Shown piece by piece: positions 33,181-41,621 of a stretch of DNA of 64,000 nt; position 1 is the first letter of the stretch; each line of letters starts with the position of its first letter. The position numbers were made by a program, and so were the translations under genes. The DNA comes from JALOAR01 sp041649415. GTDB taxonomy: Bacteria > Patescibacteriota > Minisyncoccia > UBA6257 > Colwellbacteraceae. The DNA lies in contig JBAZND010000002.1 of the NCBI GenBank assembly GCA_041649415.1, positions 131,550 to 195,549 of the forward strand, in the 5' to 3' direction. The notes under the pieces were generated by a model that saw nothing but the letters and a program-made list of their open reading frames with translations, was not told where the DNA came from and searched no databases.

Positions 33181-33488
33181 TAAGAGATATCAGAGATTTC
33201 CACTTCGGTGAACGCTTGACGATGAGTTTTTTTCTTATCGTATCGATTCTTAGAATGAAACCTAAAAACTATTTTTTTCTTATCTCTTCCTTGCCGGAGC
33301 GTTTTCCCTTTAACAGTGATGCCCGAAAGATAAGGTTTTCCGAGTTCAATACCCGAGTCGGTCTCTCTAAGCAAGACTTTATCAAATAAAACCTCCGCTC
33401 CTTCTTCGGTATCTATTTTTTCGGTTTTTATTTTTTTACCGGGAGAAACAACATATTGTTTCCCTCCGGTTTCTATGACGGCAAACAT
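33180..33488 (-). CDS. rplU: 50S ribosomal protein L21
   Basis: L21 (102 aa). FAVIETGGKQYVVSPGKKIKTEKI opens the protein and KIVFRFHSKNRYDKKKTHRQAFTEVEI closes it. ATG 33486-33488 chosen because it starts the homology; a longer frame is non-homologous. rpmA (L27), the usual neighbour, is not here. Single-gene unit with its own promoter. Confidence 0.95.
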   Translation of the reverse strand: MFAVIETGGKQYVVSPGKKIKTEKIDTEEGAEVLFDKVLLRETDSGIELGKPYLSGITVKGKTLRQGRDKKKIVFRFHSKNRYDKKKTHRQAFTEVEISDIS

Positions 33489-33498
33489 TGCGTCCCGT

Positions 33499-33527
33499 AT
33501 ACTAACAAAAGACGGCGAGCTATGCAA
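33499..33527 (-). promoter_or_regulatory. rplU promoter
   Basis: TTGCAT (33522-33527), 17-nt spacer, TAGTAT (33499-33504), 10 nt from the ATG. The bases after the -10 (ACGGGAC) resemble those of rpmB (ACGGAAC). Confidence 0.6.
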
Positions 33528-33532
33528 ATGCG

Positions 33533-33862
33533 TCAGTAAACGAGAATGATCGCCGTGATTTTAAGCAGAATTATGATTGAGATAAATATAGCGAGCGCCC
33601 CCAGAATGTGAGAAATCACCCGGTCTTTTTTAAATACTCCCCACGAAGCCAGAAGATTTATGCCGCAAACGGCTGTTGCGGCAAGTGAAAGCTTTAGAAG
33701 CGATAATTTATCGCCTATCACTCCCTTAATGACAATTATGCCGCCTTTAGGGACGGCAAAGAGTGAAAAGATAATGGCCGCGCTTAGAATGACAAGGGAG
33801 ATAAGACCATAAATGGCATAAGGCGGCAATTTGATTTTAAAGCGAATTTTTTCCTCGTCCAT
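33533..33862 (-). CDS. small three-helix membrane protein, unknown
   Basis: 109 aa, not recognised. Charged N terminus (MDEEKIRFKIKLPP), then hydrophobic stretches at about 15-37, 55-73 and 82-108. The coding region ends just upstream of the rplU promoter. ATG start with a TATTAT box 11 nt upstream. It looks like a genuine gene because the frame is long for its position and has a clear membrane topology, but no function can be assigned. Confidence 0.65.
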   Translation of the reverse strand: MDEEKIRFKIKLPPYAIYGLISLVILSAAIIFSLFAVPKGGIIVIKGVIGDKLSLLKLSLAATAVCGINLLASWGVFKKDRVISHILGALAIFISIIILLKITAIILVY

Positions 33863-33928
33863 AGAACGAATTAATAATAGATTAAAATGGACAGAATGGG
33901 AATTTTATTATTAAATTTCAGCTGTTAG

Positions 33929-34000
33929 GCCCCATCGTCTAGCGGTTAGGACGCTAGGTTCTCATCCTAGTAATAGGGGTTCGATTCCCCTTGGGGCTGC
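33929..34000 (+). tRNA. tRNA-Glu (anticodon CTC)
   Basis: GGCCCCA/TGGGGCT acceptor (last pair G-U), anticodon stem CTAGG/CCTAG with loop TTCTCAT, T loop TTCGATT. CCA not encoded. Confidence 0.94.
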
Positions 34001-34002
34001 AA

Positions 34003-34042
34003 AATAAAAAGCCTTTACAAATGTTAAGGCTTTTTATTTTTT
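34003..34042. terminator. terminator after tRNA-Glu, also facing ftsI
   Basis: Stem AAAAGCCTT / AAGGCTTTT with an 8-10 nt loop and flanking A and T runs. It can serve the tRNA (plus) and ftsI (minus). Confidence 0.8.
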
Positions 34043-34070
34043 CGGCGTTTGCCAACGGAGGGGTCAAATG

Positions 34071-35687
34071 CTATCTAATTTCGTCCGGAGCGATGCCGTA
34101 ATACGAAAGAGTAAATTCGGCGAGTTCTTTAAAAGCGGGAATAACAGAAGCACCAGCTAATGGATTTCCCTCCGGTTCGTCTATTCTTATAAGAATTGAA
34201 AACTTCGGGTCGCAGGCGGGCGCAAATCCGACATAAGTGTTGATGTAAGCGTCTTTGTATCCGCCGTTGATTAAATCGGGAACCATGGCCGTGCCGGTCT
34301 TTCCCGCGATGCTGTATCCTTGAATGTCCGCCAATACGTTTTTTTGGACAGCCGAGACCATCATATCCGTGATTTTTTTCGCGGTATCTTCGGAGATTGG
34401 TCTTCCTTCCTCCCTCGCGTCACCTTCAGTTATGCGCGGCGACATCATAACTCCTTTGTTCGCGATAGCATTTACGGCCGCGAGCATCCTTATGGGTGAA
34501 ACCGATATTCCCTGTCCGTAGGAAGCGGTCGCGTAGTTAATATCGCTTCCATTAACGAGAGTTTTTATGGAACCGATTGCTTCGCCGGGCAAGTCAATGC
34601 CGGTCTTTTCAGCCAAACCGAATTTTTCCGCGTAATTCAGAAACGTGTTTTTCCCCATTTTTCGAACGGCAAACACCGTGCCCGTGTTGATTGACTGCTC
34701 AATCACCTGCGTCATCGTGAGCGTTCCGCGCGCTTTATGATCCCAGTTTTGTATGGTCCTGCCGTTTATAACAAGCGAGCCTTGGTCCACGTAAGTCGTC
34801 TCAGGCGTAACACTTCCCGAGTCGATTGCCGCCGACATGGTTACTAATTTGAATACCGAACCCGGTTCATAAACACCTTGCACAGCCGGGTTCATATAAT
34901 CTTTCATCTCCGCCGAACCATAATTATTCGGATCAAAAGACGGGACGCCAGCCATAGCTTTTATTTTCCCCGTCTTCGGATCGGAGACGATAACCAGCCC
35001 CCCTTTGGCGTTAAACTTATTAACGGCATCGGTAAGAATTTTTTCGGCACGGGCTTGGATTATCTGGTCAATTGTGAGATACACGTCTTCGCCGTCTTTA
35101 GGTGCCATAATAGAGTCTCCCGACGCTTCTCCGGCAATACCTGCCAGTTTCTCATCATAGAAAGATTCTATGCCGTATTGTCCTTTGTCATTCGCGACAA
35201 AGCCTAATATATGGGCCGCTAATGTGGCATAGGGATAATATCTTTTAGGCTTTTCGCCTACTTCCAGCCCGGGAATATTAAGACTTCTGACTTTTTCGGC
35301 TATTTCAGCAGAAGCGATTTTCACGAGTTCTTCAAACGGGTCGTCGGGCTTATTAAGCTTCAACATAATTTCTTCTGCGGGAATAGTGATAATTTCTTCA
35401 AGTTTTGCCGATGTTTCGCTCAAATCCACTCCTGCTTTGGCCATTTTCTCGGGCTCGCAGTAAATGTAAGGGTAGTTTTTTTTAATGGCTACCGGAACAG
35501 GCGCGCCGTTTTTGTCAGTCATCATGATGTTCCCTCTAGCCGGATCAAGCGAACCGCTAAGTATTCGCGCGGCGGCTTTTGAAGCGTAAAAATCCCCTTT
35601 TCTTATTTGGAGATTGAAAAATCTTACCGCAAGCGAGCCGTAGAGCAGGCTAAAAGCCGCCACTACGGCAATGAAGCGAAAACCCAT
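34071..35687 (-). CDS. ftsI: class B penicillin-binding protein (FtsI/PBP2-type transpeptidase)
   Basis: Septal peptidoglycan transpeptidase, 538 aa. One N-terminal membrane helix, a PBP dimer domain, and the transpeptidase with SVFK at 277-280 (active Ser277), SIN at 332-334 and KTG at 463-465. All catalytic motifs are intact. No PASTA domains. It overlaps the end of the ftsL-like gene by 25 nt in the mraZ-rsmH-ftsL-ftsI order of a dcw cluster; mur and fts genes beyond ftsI are not here. Confidence 0.95.
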   Translation of the reverse strand: MGFRFIAVVAAFSLLYGSLAVRFFNLQIRKGDFYASKAAARILSGSLDPARGNIMMTDKNGAPVPVAIKKNYPYIYCEPEKMAKAGVDLSETSAKLEEIITIPAEEIMLKLNKPDDPFEELVKIASAEIAEKVRSLNIPGLEVGEKPKRYYPYATLAAHILGFVANDKGQYGIESFYDEKLAGIAGEASGDSIMAPKDGEDVYLTIDQIIQARAEKILTDAVNKFNAKGGLVIVSDPKTGKIKAMAGVPSFDPNNYGSAEMKDYMNPAVQGVYEPGSVFKLVTMSAAIDSGSVTPETTYVDQGSLVINGRTIQNWDHKARGTLTMTQVIEQSINTGTVFAVRKMGKNTFLNYAEKFGLAEKTGIDLPGEAIGSIKTLVNGSDINYATASYGQGISVSPIRMLAAVNAIANKGVMMSPRITEGDAREEGRPISEDTAKKITDMMVSAVQKNVLADIQGYSIAGKTGTAMVPDLINGGYKDAYINTYVGFAPACDPKFSILIRIDEPEGNPLAGASVIPAFKELAEFTLSYYGIAPDEIR

Positions 35688-35965
35688 TGCGGATTCTTAT
35701 CTAAAACCAGACCTTTCTCTGTGGCGATAATTTCAAGCATCTGTGGGTCAGTCATTTTAAAGAGAGTGTTTTTCAGTTCCGCGTTATTCATCTGTTCTAT
35801 TTTGATGGAATCCTCAAGCGACATGATGTCATGCTTAAGTCCTACTGTTTTGGAATAAACGCATCCGCAAAAAATAACGGAAGCGACAAGAACCGTTCCC
35901 GCGAGAGATATTATCAATCTCCACGTTGATGCAATTCTTTGGTTGTTCGGTCTGATGATCGTCAT
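35663..35965 (-). CDS. ftsL: FtsL/DivIC-like septum protein
   Basis: 100-residue bitopic protein with a short cytoplasmic tail, one hydrophobic helix (about 17-38) and a coiled coil (about 45-75). The C-terminal MTDPQMLEIIATEKGLV motif is shared with FtsL/DivIC proteins. The assignment rests on topology, length and the position between rsmH and ftsI. ATG start 6 nt after rsmH. Confidence 0.78.
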   Translation of the reverse strand: MTIIRPNNQRIASTWRLIISLAGTVLVASVIFCGCVYSKTVGLKHDIMSLEDSIKIEQMNNAELKNTLFKMTDPQMLEIIATEKGLVLDKNPQWVFASLP

Positions 35966-35971
35966 TTCTAT

Positions 35972-36841
35972 TTAGTTCATAACGGCCGCTCGCAGTTTCG
36001 CTGATCGGGCTTTTGGGTTTGTTTTTATTTCCGCATACATCGGAGATATTGGCTTTTTGGTAAGAAGATTAATTCTGCCCGCACGCGCCATTTCTCTAAA
36101 TGTATTTTTGACAATTCTGTCCTCAAGCGATTGGAAAGTGATTATGGCCACTCTCCCGCCGAGTTTAAGAATCTGGGGGAGCGCATTAAGAACTTTTTCT
36201 AGGCTTTCTAATTCTTGATTTATAAAAATCCTGAAGGCTAAAAAAGTTCTCGTGGCTGGATGAATACGCCCGTGTTCATAACGCGAAGGCAATACGGAGC
36301 GGATGATCTCTACAAGACCGCCTGTTGTTTCAACCGGATTCTTCCTTTCCGCTTGCCAAATAGCGTCGGCAAGAGCCTTAGCATATCTTTCGCCAGAAAC
36401 GGAAATAATACTTTTAAGATCATCTCTACTTAGTCGACGCAATACTTTGTGAAGGGGTTCATCATTGTCGCTATAAGTCATTAAAAGCGGTTCGTCTTTA
36501 AGGAAAGAGAAACCTCTCCCCTCATTGAGTTGAGTAGAAGAAAAACCGAGATCTAGGAGTAAACCATCCGCAGATGGAAGATTTTTATTCCTTAAAATTT
36601 CCGGCAGACAAGTAAAATTCGCGTTTACAAGAATTACTCTTACGCCGGGAGCTTTAATTTCAACTCTGTCGATAACAGCCGGATCTCTGTCTACACCAAG
36701 TAAAGTTCCTCCCGGAGAAATTTGTTTCACGATTTCTTTGGCGTGTCCGCCTCCTCCGAGCGTTCCATCTATTACAAAATCTCCTTTTTTCGGAGAAAGG
36801 GTCTTCATAACCTCTTCCGTCATTACGGGAACGTGATTCAC
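35972..36841 (-). CDS. rsmH: 16S rRNA m4C1402 methyltransferase RsmH
   Basis: SAM-dependent N4-methyltransferase (MraW), 289 aa. HVPVMTEEVM at the N terminus, the SAM loop DGTLGGGGHAKEIV, and GLLLDLGFSSTQL are typical. The C-terminal RNPKARSAKLRA-type motif reads KTNPKARSAKLRAAVMN. Starts with GTG that overlaps the mraZ stop (GTGA), so it is translationally coupled to mraZ. Confidence 0.96.
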   Translation of the reverse strand: MNHVPVMTEEVMKTLSPKKGDFVIDGTLGGGGHAKEIVKQISPGGTLLGVDRDPAVIDRVEIKAPGVRVILVNANFTCLPEILRNKNLPSADGLLLDLGFSSTQLNEGRGFSFLKDEPLLMTYSDNDEPLHKVLRRLSRDDLKSIISVSGERYAKALADAIWQAERKNPVETTGGLVEIIRSVLPSRYEHGRIHPATRTFLAFRIFINQELESLEKVLNALPQILKLGGRVAIITFQSLEDRIVKNTFREMARAGRINLLTKKPISPMYAEIKTNPKARSAKLRAAVMN

Positions 36842-37269
36842 AGGCCCAGCTCGCCCATTCTTTCGGCGATTTCTTCCGACCTTGATTCGGTTTCCATTTT
36901 ATATTTATTCCAACAGTTAAGATCCCAAATTTCTGCTCGATTATAAAGTCCCGTAATAATCACTTCTTTTTCAAGTCCCGCATATTTTCGTAAGTAATCA
37001 GGAATTAAGATTCTCCCTTGAGCATCTATTTCGCAATCGGAGGCACCGGCAAGCATCAAGCGAGAGAAAGCTCTTGAGTTAGCTTGAGTAAGTGGGAGAG
37101 AAACGATTTTTCCGGCGAGTTTTTCCCATTCTGCGATTGAAAAAAGAAAGAGGCACTTGTCCAAACCACGCGTAACAATAGCTCCGCCTGAAAGTTGATT
37201 CCTAAACTTGGCAGGCACCGCAATTCTGCCTTTTACATCTATGTTATGTTGAAATTCACCGATGAACAT
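36838..37269 (-). CDS. mraZ: MraZ, transcriptional regulator of the dcw cluster
   Basis: 143-residue MraZ with two AbrB-like folds; FIGEFQHNIDVKGRIAVPAKFR opens it and CEIDAQGRILIPDYLRKYAG is the second DxxGR repeat. It binds direct repeats upstream of its own gene and represses the cluster. ATG 37267-37269 matches family length. A GTG at 37311 lies 8 nt behind a TATAGT box and would add 14 non-homologous residues. Confidence 0.94.
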   Translation of the reverse strand: MFIGEFQHNIDVKGRIAVPAKFRNQLSGGAIVTRGLDKCLFLFSIAEWEKLAGKIVSLPLTQANSRAFSRLMLAGASDCEIDAQGRILIPDYLRKYAGLEKEVIITGLYNRAEIWDLNCWNKYKMETESRSEEIAERMGELGL

Positions 37270-37298
37270 TTCTTTATATTCTATTGTCGGGTAAGTAA

Positions 37299-37341
37299 CA
37301 CTTTCCACCACTTTTCCCCACTATACCCCGAAGTATACCCC
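37299..37341 (-). promoter_or_regulatory. mraZ promoter region with putative MraZ repeats
   Basis: On the minus strand two GGGGTATA copies (37322-37329 and 37334-37341) are followed by AGTGGGGAAA and AGTGGTGGAAA and a third AGTG. A TATAGT box lies at 37320-37325. G-rich repeats spaced about one helical turn fit an MraZ operator. The exact binding rule in this group is not known. Confidence 0.5.
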
Positions 37342-37398
37342 TCTTCGCCAAAATGGGTCAAAGGCGGATTTTATGGGCTTTTCGGGTCAAAAATGAAC

Positions 37399-37453
37399 TT
37401 ATCCACAAATACATAGCGTATTTGGCTTAAGCGAGCTAAAAAACTGTGGAAAA
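37399..37453. other. two DnaA-box-like sites in the mraZ-tgt gap
   Basis: TTATCCACA at 37399-37407 (perfect) and TGTGGAAAA at 37445-37453 (inverted, near match). No dnaA or dnaN lies nearby, so a regulatory or chance role is more likely than an origin. Confidence 0.3.
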
Positions 37454-37462
37454 CGCAAAATC

Positions 37463-37492
37463 TGCCAATTAGCGCAATCGCATTAATTGGCA
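37463..37492 (-). terminator. probable tgt terminator
   Basis: TGCCAATTA (37463-37471) pairs with TAATTGGCA (37484-37492), a few bases after the tgt stop; a weak T-rich stretch follows. Confidence 0.5.
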
Positions 37493-37496
37493 AAGA

Positions 37497-38642
37497 TTAG
37501 ATAGCGCCTCTTTTTATTTTTTTCCTTATTTCCGCGACGTAATCGTTGAAATAATAAACATTATGAAATGTTAAAAGCCGAAGCCCCGTGATTTCGTGAG
37601 CGCGAATAAGATGTGACAAATATCCTTTTGTATGCCCTTTGCAAACAAAGCAATCGCAATTCGGGTCAAGCGGTTCTTTGGACGCTTTTCCTTTCAGATA
37701 CTTGGTTTTAGTGAGGTCTATTTTCCCGCGTGAGGTAAAAGCATTTCCGTGACGAGCATAATGAGTCGGCACCGTGCAATCAAAAGTGTCAATTCCTGCC
37801 GAGATAATATATTCCATATCTTCAAGAAAGCCGACGCCCAAAAGATGGCGAGGTTTTTCTTTGGGAAGTTCTTTTGTCGCCCAACCGATAATTTTGACCA
37901 TCTTTTTTTTGTCAGAACCATATTCTCCTCCTATGCCGAATCCGTCAAAAGGACGGGAAGCCATGAATTTTGCGCTTTCTTTTCGTAAATCTTCATACTT
38001 TCCTCCCTGAACTATGCCAAAAAGCGCTTGGGCGGTTTTTTTGGTTTTAAGACAAACATCCGCCCATCGGTGGGTTTTCTTTAGCGATTCGGCAGTGTAT
38101 TCCAAATTCGCAGTCGGGACTGTAGCTTCATCAAAAGCAAAAATAATATCCGCGCCGATATTTTCCTGTATTTTTATGGATTCTTTAGGCCCCATAAAAA
38201 TTTTCTTACCGTCCACATAAGAAGTGAATTCAACTCCTTCGTCCGTTATTTTAAGAAGTCGCGGTTGGGCACCTTTAATTATCACTTCTCCCGTTTCGTG
38301 TCTCATTATTTTGCTAATTCCGTAATCGCGGCCGAAGCCGAGACTTAACACTTGAAATCCGCCGGAATCAGTCATTACGGGGACGTTTATATTCGCGAAT
38401 TTATGAATTCCTCCATGATTCTTGATTAATTTCTCACCGGGCTTGAGATGCAGATGATAAGCGTTTGCGATAATCATTTGCGTGCCCGTGGGAATCATCT
38501 CTTCCGAAGAAAGCGCTTTAATAGTCGCTTGAGTTGCCACCGGAATGAAACACGGAGTTTCTACTTCGCCATGTGGGGTTTTAAGAACGCCCAGTCGGGC
38601 GTTCGTTTTATCGGATTCTTTTAAAATCTTGAATTCAATCAT
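37497..38642 (-). CDS. tgt: tRNA-guanine transglycosylase
   Basis: Exchanges G34 for a queuosine precursor in tRNAs with GUN anticodons. 381 aa, TIM barrel: MTDSGGFQVLSLG carries a catalytic Asp; the other catalytic Asp is in DTFDCTVPTHYAR, and the zinc site is CDCFVCKGHTKGYLSHLIRAHE. The stop of ppaC overlaps the tgt start (ATGA). No queuosine synthesis genes are in the window, so the base may be salvaged (inference). Confidence 0.96.
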   Translation of the reverse strand: MIEFKILKESDKTNARLGVLKTPHGEVETPCFIPVATQATIKALSSEEMIPTGTQMIIANAYHLHLKPGEKLIKNHGGIHKFANINVPVMTDSGGFQVLSLGFGRDYGISKIMRHETGEVIIKGAQPRLLKITDEGVEFTSYVDGKKIFMGPKESIKIQENIGADIIFAFDEATVPTANLEYTAESLKKTHRWADVCLKTKKTAQALFGIVQGGKYEDLRKESAKFMASRPFDGFGIGGEYGSDKKKMVKIIGWATKELPKEKPRHLLGVGFLEDMEYIISAGIDTFDCTVPTHYARHGNAFTSRGKIDLTKTKYLKGKASKEPLDPNCDCFVCKGHTKGYLSHLIRAHEITGLRLLTFHNVYYFNDYVAEIRKKIKRGAI

Positions 38643-39547
38643 AGCGTTTTGAACACTTCTTCAAGCGGAGGAACAACCTGTTTTTTACGTGAGATAATTC
38701 CGTTGAAGTGAAAGGTGTCTCCTTTTTCCGCCTGCATTCCGAACGCAAGCTGGATTGTTTCTCTGTCGCCTGCAAAATATACAAGACTTTTTTCGTTGAT
38801 AATATCTGTCGCGGTAAAGAGAACCGCTTCATATCCTTTCTCCGACTTTAGTCTTTCCAACTCGGCTATTATTTCCGGCTTTCTTTTCTCCACCTCGGAA
38901 AGTTCTGCCATTCCCTCAAAAGCGCTGATACCGATTTTGTGACCGGACATATCAAATTCTTTAAAGTCGGTGACAATTACTTCTTTTATGTCTCGGCCTG
39001 TTATTGCCGGAATCGCCGATTTGATTTCGATGCCGTAGGCGATAATGTCTTCTATGCCCGCGATCGGAGCGAGATGGTGAGCGATTTTTTTGTCTTCCTC
39101 GGTTGTCGTGGGCGATTTAAAAACAATAGTATCAGCGAGAATTCCCGCTAAGAGGAGTTTCGCGAGGAGCGGGTGGTTTTTGATTTCGTCCATATAGGTT
39201 TTCGCAATAATGGAACAGGTCGAACCCAACGGTTCCGCATGAAAGAAAATAGGCGCGGAAGAGGAAAAGTTTATCTTGTGGTGATCTAAGACGCCAATAA
39301 TTTCCGCCTTGTCCGCACCATCTGCCATTTGAGAGCTTTCGTTATGATCAACGAGAAACACTTTTTTTTTGGAAATGTCGGAAAGAGTTTCCGGAATGGG
39401 AACGTTTAATTTATTTAAAACAGAAGCTGTTTCCTTGTTAATATCTCCTGCGACAGCGGGTTTGTATCCCATAAGTTCCGCGGCAGCGATAGCTGAAACA
39501 ACACTATCGGTGTCGGGATTCTTGTGGCCGATTACGTAAGTATCCAT
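38639..39547 (-). CDS. ppaC: manganese-dependent inorganic pyrophosphatase (DHH family)
   Basis: Family II pyrophosphatase, 302 aa. Metal ligands in GHKNPDTDS (His8, Asp12, Asp14), FLVDHNE and GVLDHHK; DHHA2 domain with the substrate-binding SRKKQ near the C terminus. Hydrolyses PPi from biosynthesis. It heads the ppaC-tgt operon with a promoter 9 nt from the ATG. Confidence 0.95.
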   Translation of the reverse strand: MDTYVIGHKNPDTDSVVSAIAAAELMGYKPAVAGDINKETASVLNKLNVPIPETLSDISKKKVFLVDHNESSQMADGADKAEIIGVLDHHKINFSSSAPIFFHAEPLGSTCSIIAKTYMDEIKNHPLLAKLLLAGILADTIVFKSPTTTEEDKKIAHHLAPIAGIEDIIAYGIEIKSAIPAITGRDIKEVIVTDFKEFDMSGHKIGISAFEGMAELSEVEKRKPEIIAELERLKSEKGYEAVLFTATDIINEKSLVYFAGDRETIQLAFGMQAEKGDTFHFNGIISRKKQVVPPLEEVFKTL

Positions 39548-39556
39548 ATTGATTGC

Positions 39557-39586
39557 ATTCTAAGGCTTTTCGGAGCAGCTTATCAA
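39557..39586 (-). promoter_or_regulatory. ppaC promoter, leaderless geometry
   Basis: TTGATA (39581-39586), 18-nt spacer, TAGAAT (39557-39562), 9 nt before the ATG. The -35 box overlaps the first codons of no gene; it covers the end of the upstream exonuclease gene. Confidence 0.65.
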
Positions 39587-40293
39587 GAAAAGCGGAAATA
39601 TGCCGCCCATCGGTCATAGAGCTCTTTAGTCGCCACAATGTCACCCATATTGTATTTGGCAATTTCTAAAAATTTACCCTCTTTGAAAAGTTTGCTGACA
39701 TCTTCCCCTTTTACATCGCCGCTTTTCGGACTTTCAATGCCAAATGCGCGGCACCACATATGGAGACTTCCGTGCGCGAAGCGGGTTGCGCCGTAAAAAG
39801 AAAGCTGGTCGTATAAATCGGTGTGTCTCACCGTTCCGAATCGGCCGTAACGGTCAGCCATCAAGTCTACTGTCGGACGGATGCCTTTAACCGCCGAGCG
39901 AGCGATGATGAAAGGCGCGTCAAAACCGCGGCTGTTAAAACCGATTATTTCTTCCGTCCTTTCCGCAAGTTCCCAAAATTGAGAGAGCATGTCGGCTTCA
40001 GACATCGAAATAAGTTTAATGCCGTTTTCTTCCGTTTCGGGAATATTCGTATCGGGTGCCTGAAAATAAACAGCTCCTTTCATGGAATCAGCGTCAAGAA
40101 CGCCAATTGCCACTATCTCACCGGTTAAGGGAGAGAGGGCAAATCCCGATTCTAAATCATTCATTAACTCATCAAGTTCGTCTTCGCTCCCCGCCTCTTT
40201 CCGAGCGCGTTTTGTGAGAAGTTCCTTTGTCGTCTCGTCCATTAGCGAGAGTTCTTCGCCGACGGTTTCAATATCAAAAACAAGTTTTGCCAT
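39583..40293 (-). CDS. predicted 3'-5' exonuclease (PolB/DEDDy type)
   Basis: 236 aa RNase H-like exonuclease. Exo I is FDIET (Asp7, Glu9), exo II IIGFNSRGFDAPF, exo III YNMGDIVATKELY with the Tyr of the DEDDy class. No polymerase domain. It is probably a stand-alone proofreading or repair nuclease. ATG start 14 nt after rarA, likely one operon. Confidence 0.85.
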   Translation of the reverse strand: MAKLVFDIETVGEELSLMDETTKELLTKRARKEAGSEDELDELMNDLESGFALSPLTGEIVAIGVLDADSMKGAVYFQAPDTNIPETEENGIKLISMSEADMLSQFWELAERTEEIIGFNSRGFDAPFIIARSAVKGIRPTVDLMADRYGRFGTVRHTDLYDQLSFYGATRFAHGSLHMWCRAFGIESPKSGDVKGEDVSKLFKEGKFLEIAKYNMGDIVATKELYDRWAAYFRFS

Positions 40294-40307
40294 GAACTAA
40301 TGATAAT

Positions 40308-41564
40308 TTATTTTTTACGCTCTTTGTAATATTTGCGTCCTTTCAATTTTTCCGGCAAGTAATCCTGTTTCACTTCCCCCTTAAAATTCGGATTGTATTT
40401 GTAATCTTTTCCAAAACCCAGTTCTTGCATAAGTTTTGTGGGGGCATTTCGCAAATGTAGCGGCACCGGTTCGTTTGGGAGTTCTTTAATGTCTCGTTGC
40501 ACTTCGCCGTAGGCGGTATAGAGAGCGTTGCTCTTGGGACACTTGGCCATATACACAACCGCCTGGGCAAGTGCCAGAGCACACTCGGGCATGCCGATAT
40601 ATTGGCAAGCGGCGTAGGCAGAGACGGCTTGAGTCAGGGCCGCGGGATTTGCGATTCCAATGTCTTCCGAGGCAAAACGAATTATGCGACGGGCAATGTA
40701 TAGGGGGTCTTCTCCCGCTTCAAGCATTCGTCCGAGCCAATAAAGACTCGCATTTTCATCCGAACCGCGCATAGACTTATGGAGGGCAGAAATAATATTG
40801 TAATGTTCTTCGCCAGCACGGTCATATAAGAGATGACTTTTTTGAAAAGCTTCTTTTACCAAATCGGCGTTTATTTTAATAACTTTTCTTTTATCCGTTC
40901 TGGCCGATTTAACGGCAAGTTCCAAAGCATTTAGAGCCGAACGCGCGTCGCCGTTTGCCATTGTTCCCAAGAATTTAACGCTTTCATCGCTTATATCGAT
41001 CTTTAATTTCCCTAATCCTTTTTCTTTATCGATTAAGGCTAGACGAATGATTTTCACGATGTCTTCTATTTCCAAAGCAGACAACACAAAAACCCGGCAA
41101 CGGGAAAGTAGCGCCGAATTTACCTCAAAAGAAGGGTTTTCGGTTGTTGCGCCGATTAAAGTAATCGTTCCTTTCTCAACAAAAGGCAGAAAAGCGTCTT
41201 GCTGGGATTTATTGAATCGGTGTATTTCGTCAATAAAAAATACTGTTCTCTTACCGTGAAGCCTCAACCTTTCATCCGCTTCGGCAATAATCGCCCGCGC
41301 TTCTTTAACGCTCCCGCCGGTTGCTGATATTTCAACAAAAACGGATTTTGTCATCTTGGCGATGATTTTTGCAAGCGTAGTTTTGCCGCATCCGGGAGGC
41401 CCCCAAAAAATCATCGAAGGAATTTCGTCTCGCTCGATTGCAGCCCGAAGCATTTTCTTTTCTCCCACGATATTTCCCTGTCCAAAAAAATCCTCGATCC
41501 GTTCGGGACGCATTCGGTCCGCTAGCGGGGCGGCAGATTTGACGTTTTCCTCGAAGAGGTCCAT
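40308..41564 (-). CDS. rarA: replication-associated recombination protein A (RarA/MgsA)
   Basis: AAA+ ATPase of the clamp-loader class that acts at stalled forks. 418 aa with Walker A GPPGCGKT at 55-62, FFIDEIHRFNKSQQDAFLP (Walker B), sensor ATTENPSFEVNSALLSRCRVF and the C-terminal tetramer domain. ATG 41562-41564 chosen; the open frame to 41744 runs through a terminator and is not coding. A TAAAAT box lies 8 nt upstream. Confidence 0.95.
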   Translation of the reverse strand: MDLFEENVKSAAPLADRMRPERIEDFFGQGNIVGEKKMLRAAIERDEIPSMIFWGPPGCGKTTLAKIIAKMTKSVFVEISATGGSVKEARAIIAEADERLRLHGKRTVFFIDEIHRFNKSQQDAFLPFVEKGTITLIGATTENPSFEVNSALLSRCRVFVLSALEIEDIVKIIRLALIDKEKGLGKLKIDISDESVKFLGTMANGDARSALNALELAVKSARTDKRKVIKINADLVKEAFQKSHLLYDRAGEEHYNIISALHKSMRGSDENASLYWLGRMLEAGEDPLYIARRIIRFASEDIGIANPAALTQAVSAYAACQYIGMPECALALAQAVVYMAKCPKSNALYTAYGEVQRDIKELPNEPVPLHLRNAPTKLMQELGFGKDYKYNPNFKGEVKQDYLPEKLKGRKYYKERKK

Positions 41565-41572
41565 ATGGCCGT

Positions 41573-41578
41573 ATTTTA
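41573..41578 (-). promoter_or_regulatory. rarA -10 box, leaderless geometry
   Basis: TAAAAT with 8 nt to the rarA ATG, located just after the terminator of the upstream gene. The -35 region (TTTTTA) is weak. Confidence 0.45.
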
Positions 41579-41595
41579 GTCTCTTTAAAAGGTAA

Positions 41596-41621
41596 TAAAA
41601 AGCCGCCTTTAATGGGCGGCT
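41596..41621 (-). terminator. terminator of the 93-aa Cys-rich gene
   Basis: Minus-strand stem AGCCGCC/GGCGGCT with a 6-7 nt loop, then TTTTTATTA. It overlaps the stop codon of the gene. Confidence 0.8.

Noticed and set aside
37270..37311. GTG at 37311 as mraZ start
   Set aside because: It would fit the leaderless pattern, but the 14 added residues are not part of the family; kept as a minor alternative.
37399..37453. Replication origin suggested by DnaA boxes
   Set aside because: Only two sites, one imperfect, with no dnaA, dnaN or AT-rich unwinding region nearby.
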